DNA of 64,000 nt, from positions 103,334 through 167,333 of the forward strand of contig NZ_WHJG01000012.1 in the NCBI RefSeq assembly GCF_011682175.1, written 5' to 3'. This DNA is from Massilia frigida. GTDB lineage: Bacteria > Pseudomonadota > Gammaproteobacteria > Burkholderiales > Burkholderiaceae_D. Of this stretch, positions 48,707 through 59,008 are shown piece by piece. Every line of letters begins with the position of its first letter. The stretch's first letter is position 1. A program made the position numbers and the translations under genes. The notes beneath the pieces are model-generated. The model did no database searches and was not told the DNA's origin. It saw only the letters and a list, made by a program, of their open reading frames with translations.

Positions 48707-50707
48707 ATGCGTTATCAAATTTGCATTCCCGCCGTGTCCCTGATGTTGTGCGCCGTCGCCGGCGCCGCCACGCCGCCCACCGGTTCGACTGCGGTGGTCG
48801 GGGTGATGGAAACCACCGACCTGCATTCGAACGTGGTCGGCTACGATTACTTCAAGCTCGCGCCCGAGCCGTCGCTGGGCCTGGACCGCACCGCCTCGCT
48901 GATTGCCCAGGCGCGCCAGCAGTTCCCGAACAATCTGCTGTTCGATAACGGCGACACCATCCAGGGCACGGCGCTGGCCGACTACCAGGCACTGGCCAAC
49001 CCGCTCAGGTGCGACCAGACGCTGGCGATCTACAAGGTCATGAACAAGCTCGGTTACGACGGCGGCGGCATCGGCAACCACGAATTCAATTACGGCCTGG
49101 CTTATCTGAGCCAGGTGACCGGCAACCGTTTCGAGGTCGATGGCGTCGATGCGTCCAGGCCGCGCTGCGCCGGGCCGGCCTTTCCGCAGGTACTGGCCAA
49201 CGTCTACAGTCTCAAGACGCATCAGCCGCTGTTTACACCTTACCGCATCATCGAAAAACAGATTGCGGCGCTGGACGCCGACGGCAAGCCGGTGACGGCC
49301 ACGCTCAGGGTCGGCATCATCGGCTTCGCGCCGCCGACCATCCTGTCGTGGGACAAGCGCTGGCTGGACGGGAAGGTCTACACCGAGGGCCTGCGCGAAA
49401 CCGCCGCCAAATTCATCCCCGAGATGCGCGCCAAGGGCGCCGATCTGGTGGTGGCGATTTCACACGGTGGCCTGGACGACAGCACCTACGCGCCGTCGAT
49501 GGAAAACGGGAACTGGCACCTGTCCAGGGTGCCCGGCATCGACGCCATGCTGATCGGGCACTCGCACCTGCCATTTCCGAATGCGGCCAGCACCGTCCCG
49601 CAATTCAACCTGCCGGGGGTGGACAAGGTCAAGGGCCTGGTCAACGGCGTGCCAACGGTGATGGCCAACCTGTGGGGCAAGCACCTCGGCGTGATCGGCC
49701 TGCACCTGTCGTACGACGGCCAGCGCTGGGTGGTCGACGCAAGCAAGACAACGGTGGAGGCGCGCGCCGCGCAGCAGGCCGATAAATCGTTCATCGCGCC
49801 CGATCCGGCCATCGCCGCGCTGGTCGCGAGCGAGCACGAAGCGACCATCGGCTACGTCAAGACGCCGGTCGGCGCGACCGACTTCCGCATGTCGACTTAT
49901 TTTGCCGACGTGGGCGACGTGTCGGCCGTCACGGTGGTCAACCAGGCGCAGACCGATTACGTGGTGAAGTACGTCAAGGCCAATATGCCGCAGTACGCGG
50001 CCCTGCCGGTGCTGTCGATGGCGTCGCCGTTCAAGGGCGGCACGGCCGGCGTAACCGATTACACCGACGTAAAGGCGGGCAACCTCGCGCTCAACAATGC
50101 TGCCGACCTGTACCTGTATCCGAATTCGCTGTACGCGGTGAAGGTCAATGGCGGGGAACTGAAGGACTGGCTGGAGCGGGCGGCGGAGCGCTTCAACACC
50201 ATCGATCCGGAACTGGCGACGCCGCAGGAGCTGATCAACACCGCGTTCCCGACCTATAACTTCGATGCGCTCACGTCGAAGGAGGTCAGTTACGAAATCG
50301 ATGTCACCAAGGCACCGGGCCAGCGCATCAAGAACCTGCGCTTCCGGGACAAGCCGGTCAATGCCTCGAACGAGTTTTTGGTGGCGACGAATAACTACCG
50401 CGCCAGCGGCGGTGGCGGCTTTCCGGGCCTGGACGGCAGCAAGACCGCGATTGCCGCGCCGGACGCCAACCGCGATGTGCTGATCGCCTACATCAAGGAC
50501 GTGAAGAACCTCACGCGCGCCCGGAACGGCCAGCAGCGCAGCTGGCGCTTTGCCAAAACGCGCACCGCCGGGCCGGTGGTGTTCCATTCGGCGCCGGCGA
50601 TGCTGCCGCTGGCGCAGCAGGCCGGCCTTGGCAATGTGTCGCTGCTGCGGGCCGACGATGGCCTGGGCAAGGGCTTCGCGCTGTACGCGCTCGACCTGTC
50701 GAAATGA
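48707..50707 (+). CDS. cpdB: 2',3'-cyclic-nucleotide 2'-phosphodiesterase/3'-nucleotidase
   Basis: A 666-residue periplasmic bifunctional enzyme that hydrolyses 2',3'-cyclic nucleotides and 3'-nucleotides. ATG at 48707 gives a signal peptide (ICIPAVSLMLCAVAGA). The metallophosphatase motifs are clear: METTDLHSN, DNGDTIQGT, GNHEFNYG, VVAISHGG and AMLIGHSH; the 5'-nucleotidase C-terminal domain follows, with NNYRASGGGGFPGL. It is divergent from prfB. Its stop overlaps the Sel1 gene. Confidence 0.95.
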   Translation: MRYQICIPAVSLMLCAVAGAATPPTGSTAVVGVMETTDLHSNVVGYDYFKLAPEPSLGLDRTASLIAQARQQFPNNLLFDNGDTIQGTALADYQALANPLRCDQTLAIYKVMNKLGYDGGGIGNHEFNYGLAYLSQVTGNRFEVDGVDASRPRCAGPAFPQVLANVYSLKTHQPLFTPYRIIEKQIAALDADGKPVTATLRVGIIGFAPPTILSWDKRWLDGKVYTEGLRETAAKFIPEMRAKGADLVVAISHGGLDDSTYAPSMENGNWHLSRVPGIDAMLIGHSHLPFPNAASTVPQFNLPGVDKVKGLVNGVPTVMANLWGKHLGVIGLHLSYDGQRWVVDASKTTVEARAAQQADKSFIAPDPAIAALVASEHEATIGYVKTPVGATDFRMSTYFADVGDVSAVTVVNQAQTDYVVKYVKANMPQYAALPVLSMASPFKGGTAGVTDYTDVKAGNLALNNAADLYLYPNSLYAVKVNGGELKDWLERAAERFNTIDPELATPQELINTAFPTYNFDALTSKEVSYEIDVTKAPGQRIKNLRFRDKPVNASNEFLVATNNYRASGGGGFPGLDGSKTAIAAPDANRDVLIAYIKDVKNLTRARNGQQRSWRFAKTRTAGPVVFHSAPAMLPLAQQAGLGNVSLLRADDGLGKGFALYALDLSK

Positions 50708-51162
50708 TGCGGCGCCTGCTGCTGGCGGCGCTGCTGTGCGGCTGCGCTGCGGCGCGCGCGCAGCCGCTCGATCCGGCCGGCCTGGCGCGTTTGCAGGACG
50801 CGGCGGGGCACGATGCGGCGGCCGCGTATGACCTGGGCCGCATGGTCCGCAACGGCATCGGCACGGCGCGCGAACCGCTGCGCGCCTTTGCGCTGATCGC
50901 GTCAAGCGCGCGGCGCGGCCATGCGCCGGCCATGTTCACGCTGTCGGCCATGCTGGCGGCAGGCGAGGGCTGTGCGGCGGACTTGCCGGCGGCGCGGCGC
51001 TGGCTGGAGGCGGCCGCGGAACTGGAGCATCCCGAGGCCCTGCAGCAGATGGCCATGTACGTGCAGGAAGGCGCGCTGGGGTTCGCGCCCGACCAGCAGC
51101 GCGCTGCCCAGCTGCTGCGTGAAGCGGCGCACGCGATGACGCATCGCGCGCAGGATCATTAA
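50704..51162 (+). CDS. Exported Sel1-repeat protein
   Basis: A 152-residue protein with a signal peptide (LLLAALLCGCAAARAQ; the cysteines could also make it a lipoprotein) and two to three Sel1/TPR-like repeats: AYDLGRMVRNGIGTAREP, AMFTLSAMLAAGEGCAADLP and ALQQMAMYVQEGALGFAPD. Sel1 repeats mediate protein-protein contacts. Its ATG overlaps the CpdB stop (ATGATG), so it is translationally coupled and may hold or regulate CpdB. Converges with the next gene. Confidence 0.8.
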   Translation: MMRRLLLAALLCGCAAARAQPLDPAGLARLQDAAGHDAAAAYDLGRMVRNGIGTAREPLRAFALIASSARRGHAPAMFTLSAMLAAGEGCAADLPAARRWLEAAAELEHPEALQQMAMYVQEGALGFAPDQQRAAQLLREAAHAMTHRAQDH

Positions 51163-51163
51163 G

Positions 51164-51997
51164 TTAGCGCTTGCCGGCCTCCAGGTAGGCCGTCAGGCCG
51201 TTGCAGCTTTCCTCGCCCGGCCCTTTGGTCCGCGTGATGTTCAGTTCCTTCGCCATCCATGTTTCGACATCGCGCATTTCGCGCTGCGTCAGCGTGGCTT
51301 CTTCGCGGGCGTCGTCGCGGCTGGTGCGCGACAGTTTCAGCATGGCCGCTTCGTTAAGCGCGCCGGCATGGGCCACCGTCCAGGTCTGGAGGGCACGTTC
51401 ATACGCGACCGCTTTGGGCGGCGCGACTTTGCCGCAGGCCGCCACCAGTTCTTTCAACAGGTCCTTGCGCGTGTACAGGCGCAGCGCATCCTGCTGCGCA
51501 GCCGTCAGCGGGGCTTGCGGTGCTGGTGCGGGCACTGGCGCGGATTCCTCCGCCTCCGGCTCGTAGGTCACATCCTTGCCCGGCGCGGGCGGCAGGCTAC
51601 GGATTTTTTCGATATGGGCCAGCAGCGCGGTGGCGCTTTCGGGCCTGCCGCCCGCGCTGCGCTGCTCCTTGCCATCCTTGAACACGATCTGGCGCGGTAT
51701 GCCGCCGTTCTCCACCCGTGCTCCCATCTTGGGGAACTTGTACCAGACGGGCCACTGCACGCGCGCGAACACGGTGTTGCGGTCGGTGGACGTGGCCGCC
51801 GCCTGGTCGAAGGTCTGGTCGGCGCCGATGCAGTATTTGCATCCGCGGTCCGGCGAGGTGAGTTGCAAGACCACGTATCCGGGCCGGGACAGGAAGGCAT
51901 CCACTTCAGCCGGTTTGAGTTCGGTCACCTTGGCGGCGTACGCCAACGTGCAGCCTAGCGCGGCGCCAACGGCCACGGCGATGTTCAGAAATTTCAT
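51164..51997 (-). CDS. Exported thioredoxin-like protein, unknown
   Basis: A 277-residue protein with a signal peptide (LNIAVAVGAALGCTLAYA) and a thioredoxin-like first half: VVLQLTSP then CKYC (Cys53-Cys56), the redox motif position, and GIPRQIVFKDGKEQ, where the conserved cis-Pro lies. The second half is alanine/proline-rich then helical with a cysteine near CGKVAPPK, and is not recognised. It is probably periplasmic and involved in disulfide handling. GAGGA lies eight bases before the ATG. Confidence 0.75.
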   Translation of the reverse strand: MKFLNIAVAVGAALGCTLAYAAKVTELKPAEVDAFLSRPGYVVLQLTSPDRGCKYCIGADQTFDQAAATSTDRNTVFARVQWPVWYKFPKMGARVENGGIPRQIVFKDGKEQRSAGGRPESATALLAHIEKIRSLPPAPGKDVTYEPEAEESAPVPAPAPQAPLTAAQQDALRLYTRKDLLKELVAACGKVAPPKAVAYERALQTWTVAHAGALNEAAMLKLSRTSRDDAREEATLTQREMRDVETWMAKELNITRTKGPGEESCNGLTAYLEAGKR

Positions 51998-52033
51998 CGG
52001 TTTTTTCCTCGTTGATGTGTGTCGCCAGGACGT

Positions 52034-52675
52034 TCAGAGCGTGCGCAGTCCGCCCGGCGTGTTGATATGGGCGCGCAGATAAGGCCGGGCGCCTGCATCG
52101 AGCCGCACCACCGTCACCGGCGCGTGCATGCCGATCGCGGCCAGCATCGCGTTCACGCGCGGCGGCTCGGGGTGGAACAGCTACAGTTTTTCCAGCGTCA
52201 GGCCCATATCGGCCATGCCCGCCGCCGGGTGCGGCCCGGCATCCCACTCGATCAGCGCGGGGCCGGCGCCATCCATCGGCACGCCGCCATCGGCCGGAAT
52301 GGTGATCAGCCAGTTGCGCGCCCCGCGGCTCATGGGCGTGACAGGGCCGAGCGGCGCGATGGCGTCCACCGCGCCGGCCGTGGCGGTGATATCGCCGGTG
52401 CGCGCGACCCAGGCCGACAGCGCCGGCGCCGCATCGCTTGCCAGCGTATCGAGCGCAAACCAGCGCGGACGGCCGGGCGCCGGCGCGTCGGGATCGATCG
52501 CGATGATCTCCAGGAACAGGGCGTCGCCCAGGCGCAGCAGCAGGTTGTGGGTGCCCATGGCGGGATGTTTTCCACCCGCAGCGGCAACGACGCCGAGAAC
52601 ATCGTGGACCCAGGCTGCGCCCTGGTCGAGCGTGCAGGCGGTGACGCTAATGTGGTCGAGCTGGTAGGGTGGCAT
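52034..52675 (-). pseudogene. Glyoxalase-like (PF13468 type) gene broken by an in-frame TAG
   Basis: The frame from ATG at 52675 encodes YQLDHISVTACTLDQGAAW and the VOC-like continuation, typical of the glyoxalase-like domain (PF13468). Codon 165 is TAG (52181-52183) directly after LEKL, and the same frame then continues with meaningful sequence (LFHPEPPRVNAML ... VTVVRLDAG) to a TGA at 52034-52036. A single G-to-T change from GAG would explain it. The truncated product would lack the last ~48 residues of 213. Either a recent nonsense mutation or a sequencing error; I would treat it as a pseudogene. Confidence 0.75.
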
Positions 52676-52729
52676 GCGGACGTGTTCCGACGTGGTTTGA
52701 ATATGAAAGACACAACATTCTAGCACCAC

Positions 52730-53631
52730 GGAGCGTCAAAAAACCGGCATCGGGACCGGCCTGCGGCGGGAAACGCCTATCAAAAGAGCTATTTAGCATG
52801 AAAGCGATTTCAAGAGTGATGAAATTTTCTCGCGTCAGTTTTTCACCACGCGTGCTGAGTAGACCAGGAAGCTGTTTAGCGCACTGTCCGGCATATGCAC
52901 GTTGCGGAATTTTACATTTCCTTCTTGCAGGAGATCTTGAACACCAAGCATCTTTATTTTGTGCTTATTTCGGCGCATTTTCTCTATGTATTGACCATGA
53001 AACGCATGAAAGCCCCGCTGTTGAGGGAGATACTTGTTCTTTTTTCTGGAAACGGTTCACAAATGCTCCGCCCGGAACACACCTGTTTTCGCTCAGCAAT
53101 TGCTATATGTGCAATGCAAAAACACCCATTTTTGTGTTCTTGACATTTAACCTTTGCAGCAGATACATTGCGTCCATACCTCAGTAACTGCTGGTTTCGT
53201 TACCCGATGTATAGCCTTGGCCCGGACACGTCCGCAGCCAGGGAATTTGGATAAAAAACGGTCACTTGATCGTTTTTTTTGAAAAACAGTTGAAAACGTT
53301 TTCAAGCCTGTGTAAAGCGGGGTCGGCATGGCCGGCTCCTCTGTGCAGGCCCTGTATGCGCCGCAGCCTTGCTCTGGGCAGTGGAAGGTGCGGCACATGC
53401 AGACAGCGAAGGCATCCACCTGCCTTCGGGCGCAAGTCGATTCCTGCTCCGGCAGGCAGCGGCCGGCGCAACGGGTTCCGCGCCGTGGCCGCCCGCCACG
53501 GACCGGGACACGGGCCAGAAACTGAAACCACCGCCATCGGCACCGGTGCAACCGGGAAGAGGGCGGCAACCATGCCGGCGTACGTGCCTCACGGACGCCA
53601 TAAAGTACGACAATTGCGAGGAGACTCCTGA
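52730..53631. other. Long intergenic region before the cellulase locus
   Basis: About 900 bases with no gene I can support. The part from about 52790 to 53320 is clearly more AT-rich than the rest of the window. It contains a perfect LacI-like palindrome at 53290. The stretch 53312-53635 has a signal-peptide-like frame (CAAALLWAVEGAAHADSEG), but no convincing start codon and no codon bias, so I did not call it. Confidence 0.5.
53290..53305. promoter_or_regulatory. Perfect 16-bp palindrome, candidate LacI-type operator
   Basis: TTGAAAACGTTTTCAA is fully self-complementary with a central CG, the typical form of a LacI/GalR-family operator. It lies 327 bases upstream of the GH48 start, in the only extended AT-rich promoter region of the window. 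The regulator gene is not in this window. Confidence 0.55.
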
Positions 53632-56600
53632 ATGAATTCGATGTCCAAAATTAAACTGAACGCCGTTACCGATGCCCTGCGCAACAGCGGCAGCGGCCGG
53701 AACCTGGCGCGCAGCGCGATGCGCGGCCTGCTGGCCCTGTCGATCACGGCCGCCACCGCCGCCGCGATCAGCCTGCCGATGATGGCAACGGCGCACGCCG
53801 CCGCCGATGCGGAATACACCCAGCGCTTCCTGGCCCAGTACAAGAAGATCAAAGATCCTGCGAACGGTTATTTCAGCAAGGAAGGCGTACCGTATCACTC
53901 GGTTGAAACGCTGATGGTCGAAGCACCGGACCACGGCCACGAAACCACGTCGGAAGCCTACAGCTACTGGCTGTGGATGGAAGCGCAGTACGGCCGCGCC
54001 ACCGGCGACTGGGGCCCGCTGAACGCGGCCTGGGCCAACATGGAAAAGTACATCATTCCATCGCAGTCCGACCAGCCGACCAACAGCTTCTACAATCCGG
54101 GTAAACCTGCGACCTACGCCGCCGAATACGATCTGCCGAAAAGCTACCCAGCGCCCCTGAACGGCGGCGTACCGGTCGGCCAGGATCCGATCGCCAACGA
54201 GCTGAAATCGGCTTACGGCACCAGCAATATCTACGGCATGCACTGGCTGGTTGACGTCGATAACTGGTACGGCTATGGCAAGTGCGGCGACGGCACCACG
54301 CGTCCTTCGTACATCAACACCTTCCAGCGCGGCTCGCAGGAATCGGTATGGGAAACCGTGCCGCATCCATCGTGCGAAACCTTCAAATGGGGTAAAAACG
54401 GCGGCGGCGAAGGCTTCCTCGGCCTGTTCATCGGCGACAACAACCGCGCCAAGCAATTCCGCTACACCAATGCACCTGACGCCGATGCACGCGCCGTGCA
54501 AGCCGTGTACTGGGCCTCGGTCTGGGCCAAGCAGCAAGGCAAGAGCGCGCAAGTGGCCGACCTGGTCACCAAAGCGGCCAAGATGGGCGACTTCCTGCGT
54601 TACGCCATGTTCGACAAGTACTTCAAAAAGATCGGCAATTGCACCAACGCCAATTCGTGCCCAGGCGGCAATGGCCAGCAGGATGCACAAGGCGAACGCG
54701 ACAATCAGCACTATCTGATGAGCTGGTACTACGCATGGGGCGGCGCAACCGATTCCAACGCCGGCTGGGCATGGCGCATCGGTTCGAGCCACAACCACTT
54801 CGGTTACCAGAATCCGCTGGCAGCATGGGCACTGTCGACCCAGGCCGACTTCAAGCCACTGTCGCCGACCGCCGCTGGCGACTGGGGCAAGAGCCTGACC
54901 CGCCAGATGGAATTCTACCGCTGGCTGCAATCGGCTGACGGCGCGATCGCCGGCGGCGCGACCAACAGCTGGGGCGGCGATTACCTGACCCCACCGGCAG
55001 GCACCCCGACCTTCCACGGCATGTTCTACGATGAAAAACCGGTCTACCACGATCCGGCGTCGAACACCTGGTTCGGCTTCCAGGCCTGGTCGATGCAGCG
55101 CGTCGCCGAGTACTTTTACGCCAGCGGCGACGCCCGCGCCAAGGCAGTCCTGGACAAATGGGTTGCCTGGGCATCGGCCAACACGGTCCTGAAAGCGGAT
55201 GGCACCTACACCATCCCGAACACCCTGGCATGGAGCGGCGCGCCTGACACCTGGAACGCGGCAACCCCTGGCGCGAATGCCGGCCTGCGCGTGAAAATCG
55301 TCGACAGCACCAACGACGTCGGTATCGCCGCCGCCCTGGCCCGCACCCTGATCTACTACGGTGCCAAAGCCAACAACGAACCTGCCAAAGTGCTGGCCAA
55401 GCAACTGCTGGACCGCATGTGGGCCAAGCATCAGGATACGGCTGGCCTGGTGGTTGACGAAACGCGCGCCGACTACAAGCGCTTCACCCAGGCTTACGAT
55501 CCGGCTACCGGTTCGGGCGTGTACATTCCACAGGGCTGGACCGGCACCAACGGCCAGGGCGCGACCATCGATTCGAGCGCAACGTTCCTGAGCATCCGTC
55601 CGAAATACAAGGACGATCCACAGTGGCCCAAGCTGAAAGCCTACCTGGACGGCGGTCCTGCACCAACCTGGCGCTACCACCGCTTCTGGGCCCAGGCCGA
55701 TATCGCCAATGCGCTGGCCGATTACGCCAACATTGTCGGCGGTACCGACTCGCCGTCGATCGTCACCAGCACCAATGCGCTGAGCGTACCTGAAGGCGGC
55801 TCGAACAGCGTGCGTATCAGCCTGTCGAAGGCGCCTGCCGCCAACGTCACGGTGGCGATCGCCAAGGCAGCCGGCGGCGACGTCGACCTGACCACGCCAC
55901 AGACCACCCTGCTGTTCACGCCTGCTAACTACAACGTGCTGCAAGCAGTGTCGATCAACGGTGCGGTGGATGCGGATGCTGTCAACGGCAGCGCCAACTT
56001 CAGCTTCACGGCGCCTGGCTACCTGAGCGCCACCACGGTGGCTACCGAGGCGGACCGCGATGTGGTGGTTCCAGTGACCCTGGTTGTCACCGGCGCGCCG
56101 CTGTCGGTACCGGAAGGCGCATCGCGCACCTTTCAGGTCCGCCTCGGTGCCGCTCCGAAAGCCAACGTCACGGTCAGCGTAGCCCGCCTGACCGGCGACA
56201 CTGACCTGTCGGTTGCCGGTGGTGCGACGCTGACCTTCACGCCAGCAAACTGGAACGTGACCCAGGCAGTGACGGTTGCCGCCGCAGTTGACGCGGATAG
56301 CCTGAACGGCAGCGCCACCTTCGCAGTCACCGCGCCGACGGCAGCCGCCGTCAACGCCGTCGCCACCGAAGCGGACAAGGATGTGGCGACCGGCGGTTGC
56401 GCTGTCGATTTCGACACCACCAACGACTGGGGTTCAGGCCAGGTGCCAAAGGTCGTGCTGCGTAACACCGGTGCCGCGCCGATCACCGGCTGGACACTGA
56501 ACTGGACCGCGTCCAACGACGTGACCCTGAGCAACTCGTGGGGCGCCACAGTGACCCAGAGCGGCCGTGCGTTCAGCGCCACCCCAGCTGCCTGGAATGC

Positions 56601-56718
56601 GACCATCGCCGCCGGCGGCAATGTCGAGTTCGGCGTGCAACTGGCTTACAGCGGCGCCAAAGTGCTGCCGACCGCCGTGAGCTGGGCTGGCCGTAGCTGC
56701 ACCATCGCTGTGAAGTAA
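53632..56718 (+). CDS. GH48 cellulase with two beta repeats and a CBM2
   Basis: A 1028-residue exported enzyme. A signal peptide ([20 protein letters not shown]) precedes a GH48 catalytic domain (about residues 58-705), which includes the signature [20 protein letters not shown] where the acid Glu lies, and [22 protein letters not shown]48 enzymes are processive cellobiohydrolases. Two ~100-residue Calx-beta-like repeats follow ([20 protein letters not shown] and [20 protein letters not shown]), then a C-terminal CBM2 cellulose-binding module with two cysteines and three exposed-type Trp ([28 protein letters not shown]). GAGGAG lies eight bases ahead of the ATG. Synonymous codon choice (CCA and CCT proline codons) seems to differ from neighbouring genes. 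Confidence 0.93.
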   Translation: MNSMSKIKLNAVTDALRNSGSGRNLARSAMRGLLALSITAATAAAISLPMMATAHAAADAEYTQRFLAQYKKIKDPANGYFSKEGVPYHSVETLMVEAPDHGHETTSEAYSYWLWMEAQYGRATGDWGPLNAAWANMEKYIIPSQSDQPTNSFYNPGKPATYAAEYDLPKSYPAPLNGGVPVGQDPIANELKSAYGTSNIYGMHWLVDVDNWYGYGKCGDGTTRPSYINTFQRGSQESVWETVPHPSCETFKWGKNGGGEGFLGLFIGDNNRAKQFRYTNAPDADARAVQAVYWASVWAKQQGKSAQVADLVTKAAKMGDFLRYAMFDKYFKKIGNCTNANSCPGGNGQQDAQGERDNQHYLMSWYYAWGGATDSNAGWAWRIGSSHNHFGYQNPLAAWALSTQADFKPLSPTAAGDWGKSLTRQMEFYRWLQSADGAIAGGATNSWGGDYLTPPAGTPTFHGMFYDEKPVYHDPASNTWFGFQAWSMQRVAEYFYASGDARAKAVLDKWVAWASANTVLKADGTYTIPNTLAWSGAPDTWNAATPGANAGLRVKIVDSTNDVGIAAALARTLIYYGAKANNEPAKVLAKQLLDRMWAKHQDTAGLVVDETRADYKRFTQAYDPATGSGVYIPQGWTGTNGQGATIDSSATFLSIRPKYKDDPQWPKLKAYLDGGPAPTWRYHRFWAQADIANALADYANIVGGTDSPSIVTSTNALSVPEGGSNSVRISLSKAPAANVTVAIAKAAGGDVDLTTPQTTLLFTPANYNVLQAVSINGAVDADAVNGSANFSFTAPGYLSATTVATEADRDVVVPVTLVVTGAPLSVPEGASRTFQVRLGAAPKANVTVSVARLTGDTDLSVAGGATLTFTPANWNVTQAVTVAAAVDADSLNGSATFAVTAPTAAAVNAVATEADKDVATGGCAVDFDTTNDWGSGQVPKVVLRNTGAAPITGWTLNWTASNDVTLSNSWGATVTQSGRAFSATPAAWNATIAAGGNVEFGVQLAYSGAKVLPTAVSWAGRSCTIAVK

Positions 56719-56729
56719 TTGTTAGTCGT

Positions 56730-56764
56730 CCGCGCGGGCCATGCTTGGCCCGCGCGGATTTTTT
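56730..56764 (+). terminator. Rho-independent terminator after the GH48 gene
   Basis: CCGCGCGGGCC (56730-56740), loop ATGCTT and GGCCCGCGCGG (56747-56757) form a perfect 11-bp stem followed by a run of six T. It ends the GH48 transcript, so the following LemA-like and GH5 genes need their own promoter or readthrough. Confidence 0.9.
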
Positions 56765-56807
56765 GCGTTTGAAACAGACAGGCGTTTGAAAACAGAGGAG
56801 GACGACC

Positions 56808-57365
56808 ATGACGATTCGTTCAACACAAGCCGGGATCGCAGTGCTCGCCGTGGTACTCGCCGTCGCCGGGGTAGGCGCCGGCATCAGTTACAACACGCTC
56901 AGCGCCGCGCGCGCGGGCGGCACCGACGCCTGGCGCGACCTGACCCAGATCCACGCCGAACGCGCGCGCCTGGCCAGTACCGCGCTCGAAGGCGCGGCGC
57001 GCGCGGGCGGACTCGATCAAGCCTTTATCGAGCAGGCCCGGACCAGCCTGGTGCGCGCCAGTGCGCTGCCGACCAACAGCGATGTGCTGAACGACCTGGA
57101 AGCGGTCGATACCTACAAGCGTTACCAGGGTGAGTTGACCGGCGTGCTGTACCGCCTGGCGGGAACGCGCGGCGCGCCCGAGCTGGAAACAGTGTCCTCA
57201 CTCAAAGAACTACGCGGCAAATTGCCACAAGACGAGCTTGCGCTGGCCGACGCCCGCAACCGTTACGGAAAGTCGGCCGAAGGCTACAACGCCCTCGTCG
57301 GCACCTTCCCGGGTGCCGCGGTCGCAGCGGTGACCGGTTTTCGGCCGCTACCAGCCGGGCTGTAA
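56808..57365 (+). CDS. Short LemA-like membrane protein
   Basis: A 185-residue protein with one N-terminal membrane helix (AGIAVLAVVLAVAGVGAGI) and a C-terminal pattern close to LemA proteins (RYGKSAEGYNALVGTFPGAA ... GFRPLPAG). LemA proteins are anchored to the inner membrane with a helical bundle outside. It lies between two cellulase genes, 90 bases after the first and 42 bases before the second, an unusual partner. Start fits AGAGGAGGACG ahead of ATG. Confidence 0.75.
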   Translation: MTIRSTQAGIAVLAVVLAVAGVGAGISYNTLSAARAGGTDAWRDLTQIHAERARLASTALEGAARAGGLDQAFIEQARTSLVRASALPTNSDVLNDLEAVDTYKRYQGELTGVLYRLAGTRGAPELETVSSLKELRGKLPQDELALADARNRYGKSAEGYNALVGTFPGAAVAAVTGFRPLPAGL

Positions 57366-57407
57366 CGGGCCCGCTTCAAGTCATCTCACTTATATTGGAG
57401 ACGCACG

Positions 57408-58952
57408 ATGATTACCCCGAAAGTAGTAAGTAAACTGGCGCTGTCGCTGGCCCTGGCCTTCGCGGCCACGGCCGGCCAGGCCTTTACCGTATCCGGAAAC
57501 AAGATCCTGGACGATGCCAACCGTCCGGTCGTGCTCAAGGGCGTGAACTGGTTCGGTTTCGAGACCTTTGACGGCACGGTGCACGGCCTGTGGACGCGCA
57601 ACTGGAAGAGCATGCTCGACCAGGTGCAAGCGAACGGCTTCAACGCCCTGCGTATTCCGGTGTGCCCGGCCACCTTCCGCGAATCATCGGTCAAGCCGAA
57701 TATCGACGCGCTGGCCAATCCCGACCTGGTGGGACTGAACTCGCGCCAGTGGCTCGACGTGTTCCTGAAAGAAGTCGACCGTCGCGGCATCTACATCCTG
57801 CTCGACCACCATCGTCCGGATTGCAACGCGATCTCGGAACTGTGGACGACGCCGCAGTACACCGAAGAACAGTGGCTGACCGACCTCGAATACCTGGCCC
57901 AGCACTACTCCGGCCTGCGCAACCTGATTGCGCTCGACATCAAGAACGAGCCGCACGGCCAGGCCAGCTGGGGTACGGGCAACATCAAGACCGACTGGAA
58001 TCTCGCGGCCGAGCGCGCATCGAAGCGCATCTTGGCGGTCAATCCGAACCTGCTGATCTTCGTCGAAGGCATCGGCAGCAATCCGGGCGGTTGCCAGGGC
58101 CAGTTCGGCCATTTCTGGGGCGGCAACCTGGAGCCGATGAACTGCAAGCCGCTGGACATTCCGCGCAACAAGCTGGTGCTGTCGCCGCACGTGTACGGTC
58201 CGGACGTGTTCGAGATGGATTACTTCAGGGCCGCCAATTTCCCGGCTAACATGCCTGCGATCTGGGATCAGCAGTGGGGCAAGTTCGCCAAGGATTATCC
58301 GGTGGTGCTGGGCGAGTGGGGCGGCAAGTACGGCCACGGCGGCGGCCATCCGAAAGACAAGGTCTGGCAGGATGCGCTGGTGAAATACCTGAAAGAACGT
58401 GGCATGATCAGCTCGTTCTACTGGACCCTCAATCCGAATAGCGGCGACACCGGCGGCATCTTGCAGGATGACTGGAATACCGTCTGGCCGGACAAGATGG
58501 CATTGCTGAAAAACTTGTGGGCGGGTGCGACGCCGACCCCGACCCCAACGCCGACACCAACCCCAACGCCGACACCGACGCCAACACCGACGCCAACGCC
58601 TACACCGACGCCAACGCCGACGCCGACGCCGACGCCGACGCCAACGCCAACGCCAACGCCAACGCCGACACCAACCCCAACGCCGACCCCGACGCCGACA
58701 CCATCGGTCACGGCAGTGGTGAAGATTTCGTCTGACTGGACGGCTGGCTATTGCGCCGATGTTGCGGTGACCAACAACGGCACGACGCCGGTGGTGTGGA
58801 AGATCCAGGTATCGGTGCAAGGCAAGATCAACAACCTGTGGAACGCGGTCTACACCCAGACCGGTGCGGTTTTGACGGCATCGGGCCAGGCGTACAACGC
58901 GACTGTGCAGCCGAAGGGCACGCAATCGTTCGGCTTCTGCGCCGTGCGCTAA
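57408..58952 (+). CDS. GH5 endoglucanase with TP linker and CBM2-like C-terminus
   Basis: A 514-residue exported glycoside hydrolase. After the signal peptide ([16 protein letters not shown]), the GH5 catalytic domain runs to about residue 370, with acid/base Glu181 (DIKNEPHG) and nucleophile Glu303 ([10 protein letters not shown]). Residues 375-432 are 29 Thr-Pro dipeptides, a flexible linker, and residues 433-514 resemble a CBM2 cellulose-binding module with paired cysteines. It acts on cellulose chains, complementing the GH48 enzyme upstream. Confidence 0.93.
   Translation: MITPKVVSKLALSLALAFAATAGQAFTVSGNKILDDANRPVVLKGVNWFGFETFDGTVHGLWTRNWKSMLDQVQANGFNALRIPVCPATFRESSVKPNIDALANPDLVGLNSRQWLDVFLKEVDRRGIYILLDHHRPDCNAISELWTTPQYTEEQWLTDLEYLAQHYSGLRNLIALDIKNEPHGQASWGTGNIKTDWNLAAERASKRILAVNPNLLIFVEGIGSNPGGCQGQFGHFWGGNLEPMNCKPLDIPRNKLVLSPHVYGPDVFEMDYFRAANFPANMPAIWDQQWGKFAKDYPVVLGEWGGKYGHGGGHPKDKVWQDALVKYLKERGMISSFYWTLNPNSGDTGGILQDDWNTVWPDKMALLKNLWAGATPTPTPTPTPTPTPTPTPTPTPTPTPTPTPTPTPTPTPTPTPTPTPTPTPTPTPTPTPSVTAVVKISSDWTAGYCADVAVTNNGTTPVVWKIQVSVQGKINNLWNAVYTQTGAVLTASGQAYNATVQPKGTQSFGFCAVR
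58530..58703 (+). repeat. Thr-Pro codon repeat coding the cellulase linker
   Basis: A 174-base tract of 58 codons encoding 29 TP dipeptides with mixed ACC/ACG/ACA/ACT and CCC/CCG/CCA codons, so the DNA repeat is imperfect at the base level but periodic at 6 bases. It is within the GH5 gene and could change in length by slippage. Confidence 0.95.
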
Positions 58953-58963
58953 GCCGGCATGTG

Positions 58964-58992
58964 GCTTAACCGGGGTCTGACCTCGGTTAAGC
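58964..58992. repeat. GGGGTC/GACC palindromic repeat, copy 1
   Basis: GCTTAACCGGGGTC and GACCTCGGTTAAGC are an inverted repeat with one mismatch and a one-base centre, directly after the GH5 stop. The core is the ACCGGGGTCTGACC type seen as a dispersed palindrome in Oxalobacteraceae genomes. Confidence 0.75.
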
Positions 58993-59008
58993 AACGGCCG
59001 CGCAGTAT

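Noticed and set aside
52669..53187. 172-codon frame in the AT-rich region
   Set aside because: No ribosome-binding site, cysteine-rich and irregular composition, and no recognisable domain.
53312..53635. Signal-peptide-like frame (CAAALLWAVEGAAHADSEG) upstream of the GH48 gene
   Set aside because: No good start codon or ribosome-binding site, and its stop lies inside the GH48 start; left as unassigned.
58418..58711. GV-repeat frame opposite the cellulase linker
   Set aside because: An artefact of the six-base periodic linker DNA on the other strand.
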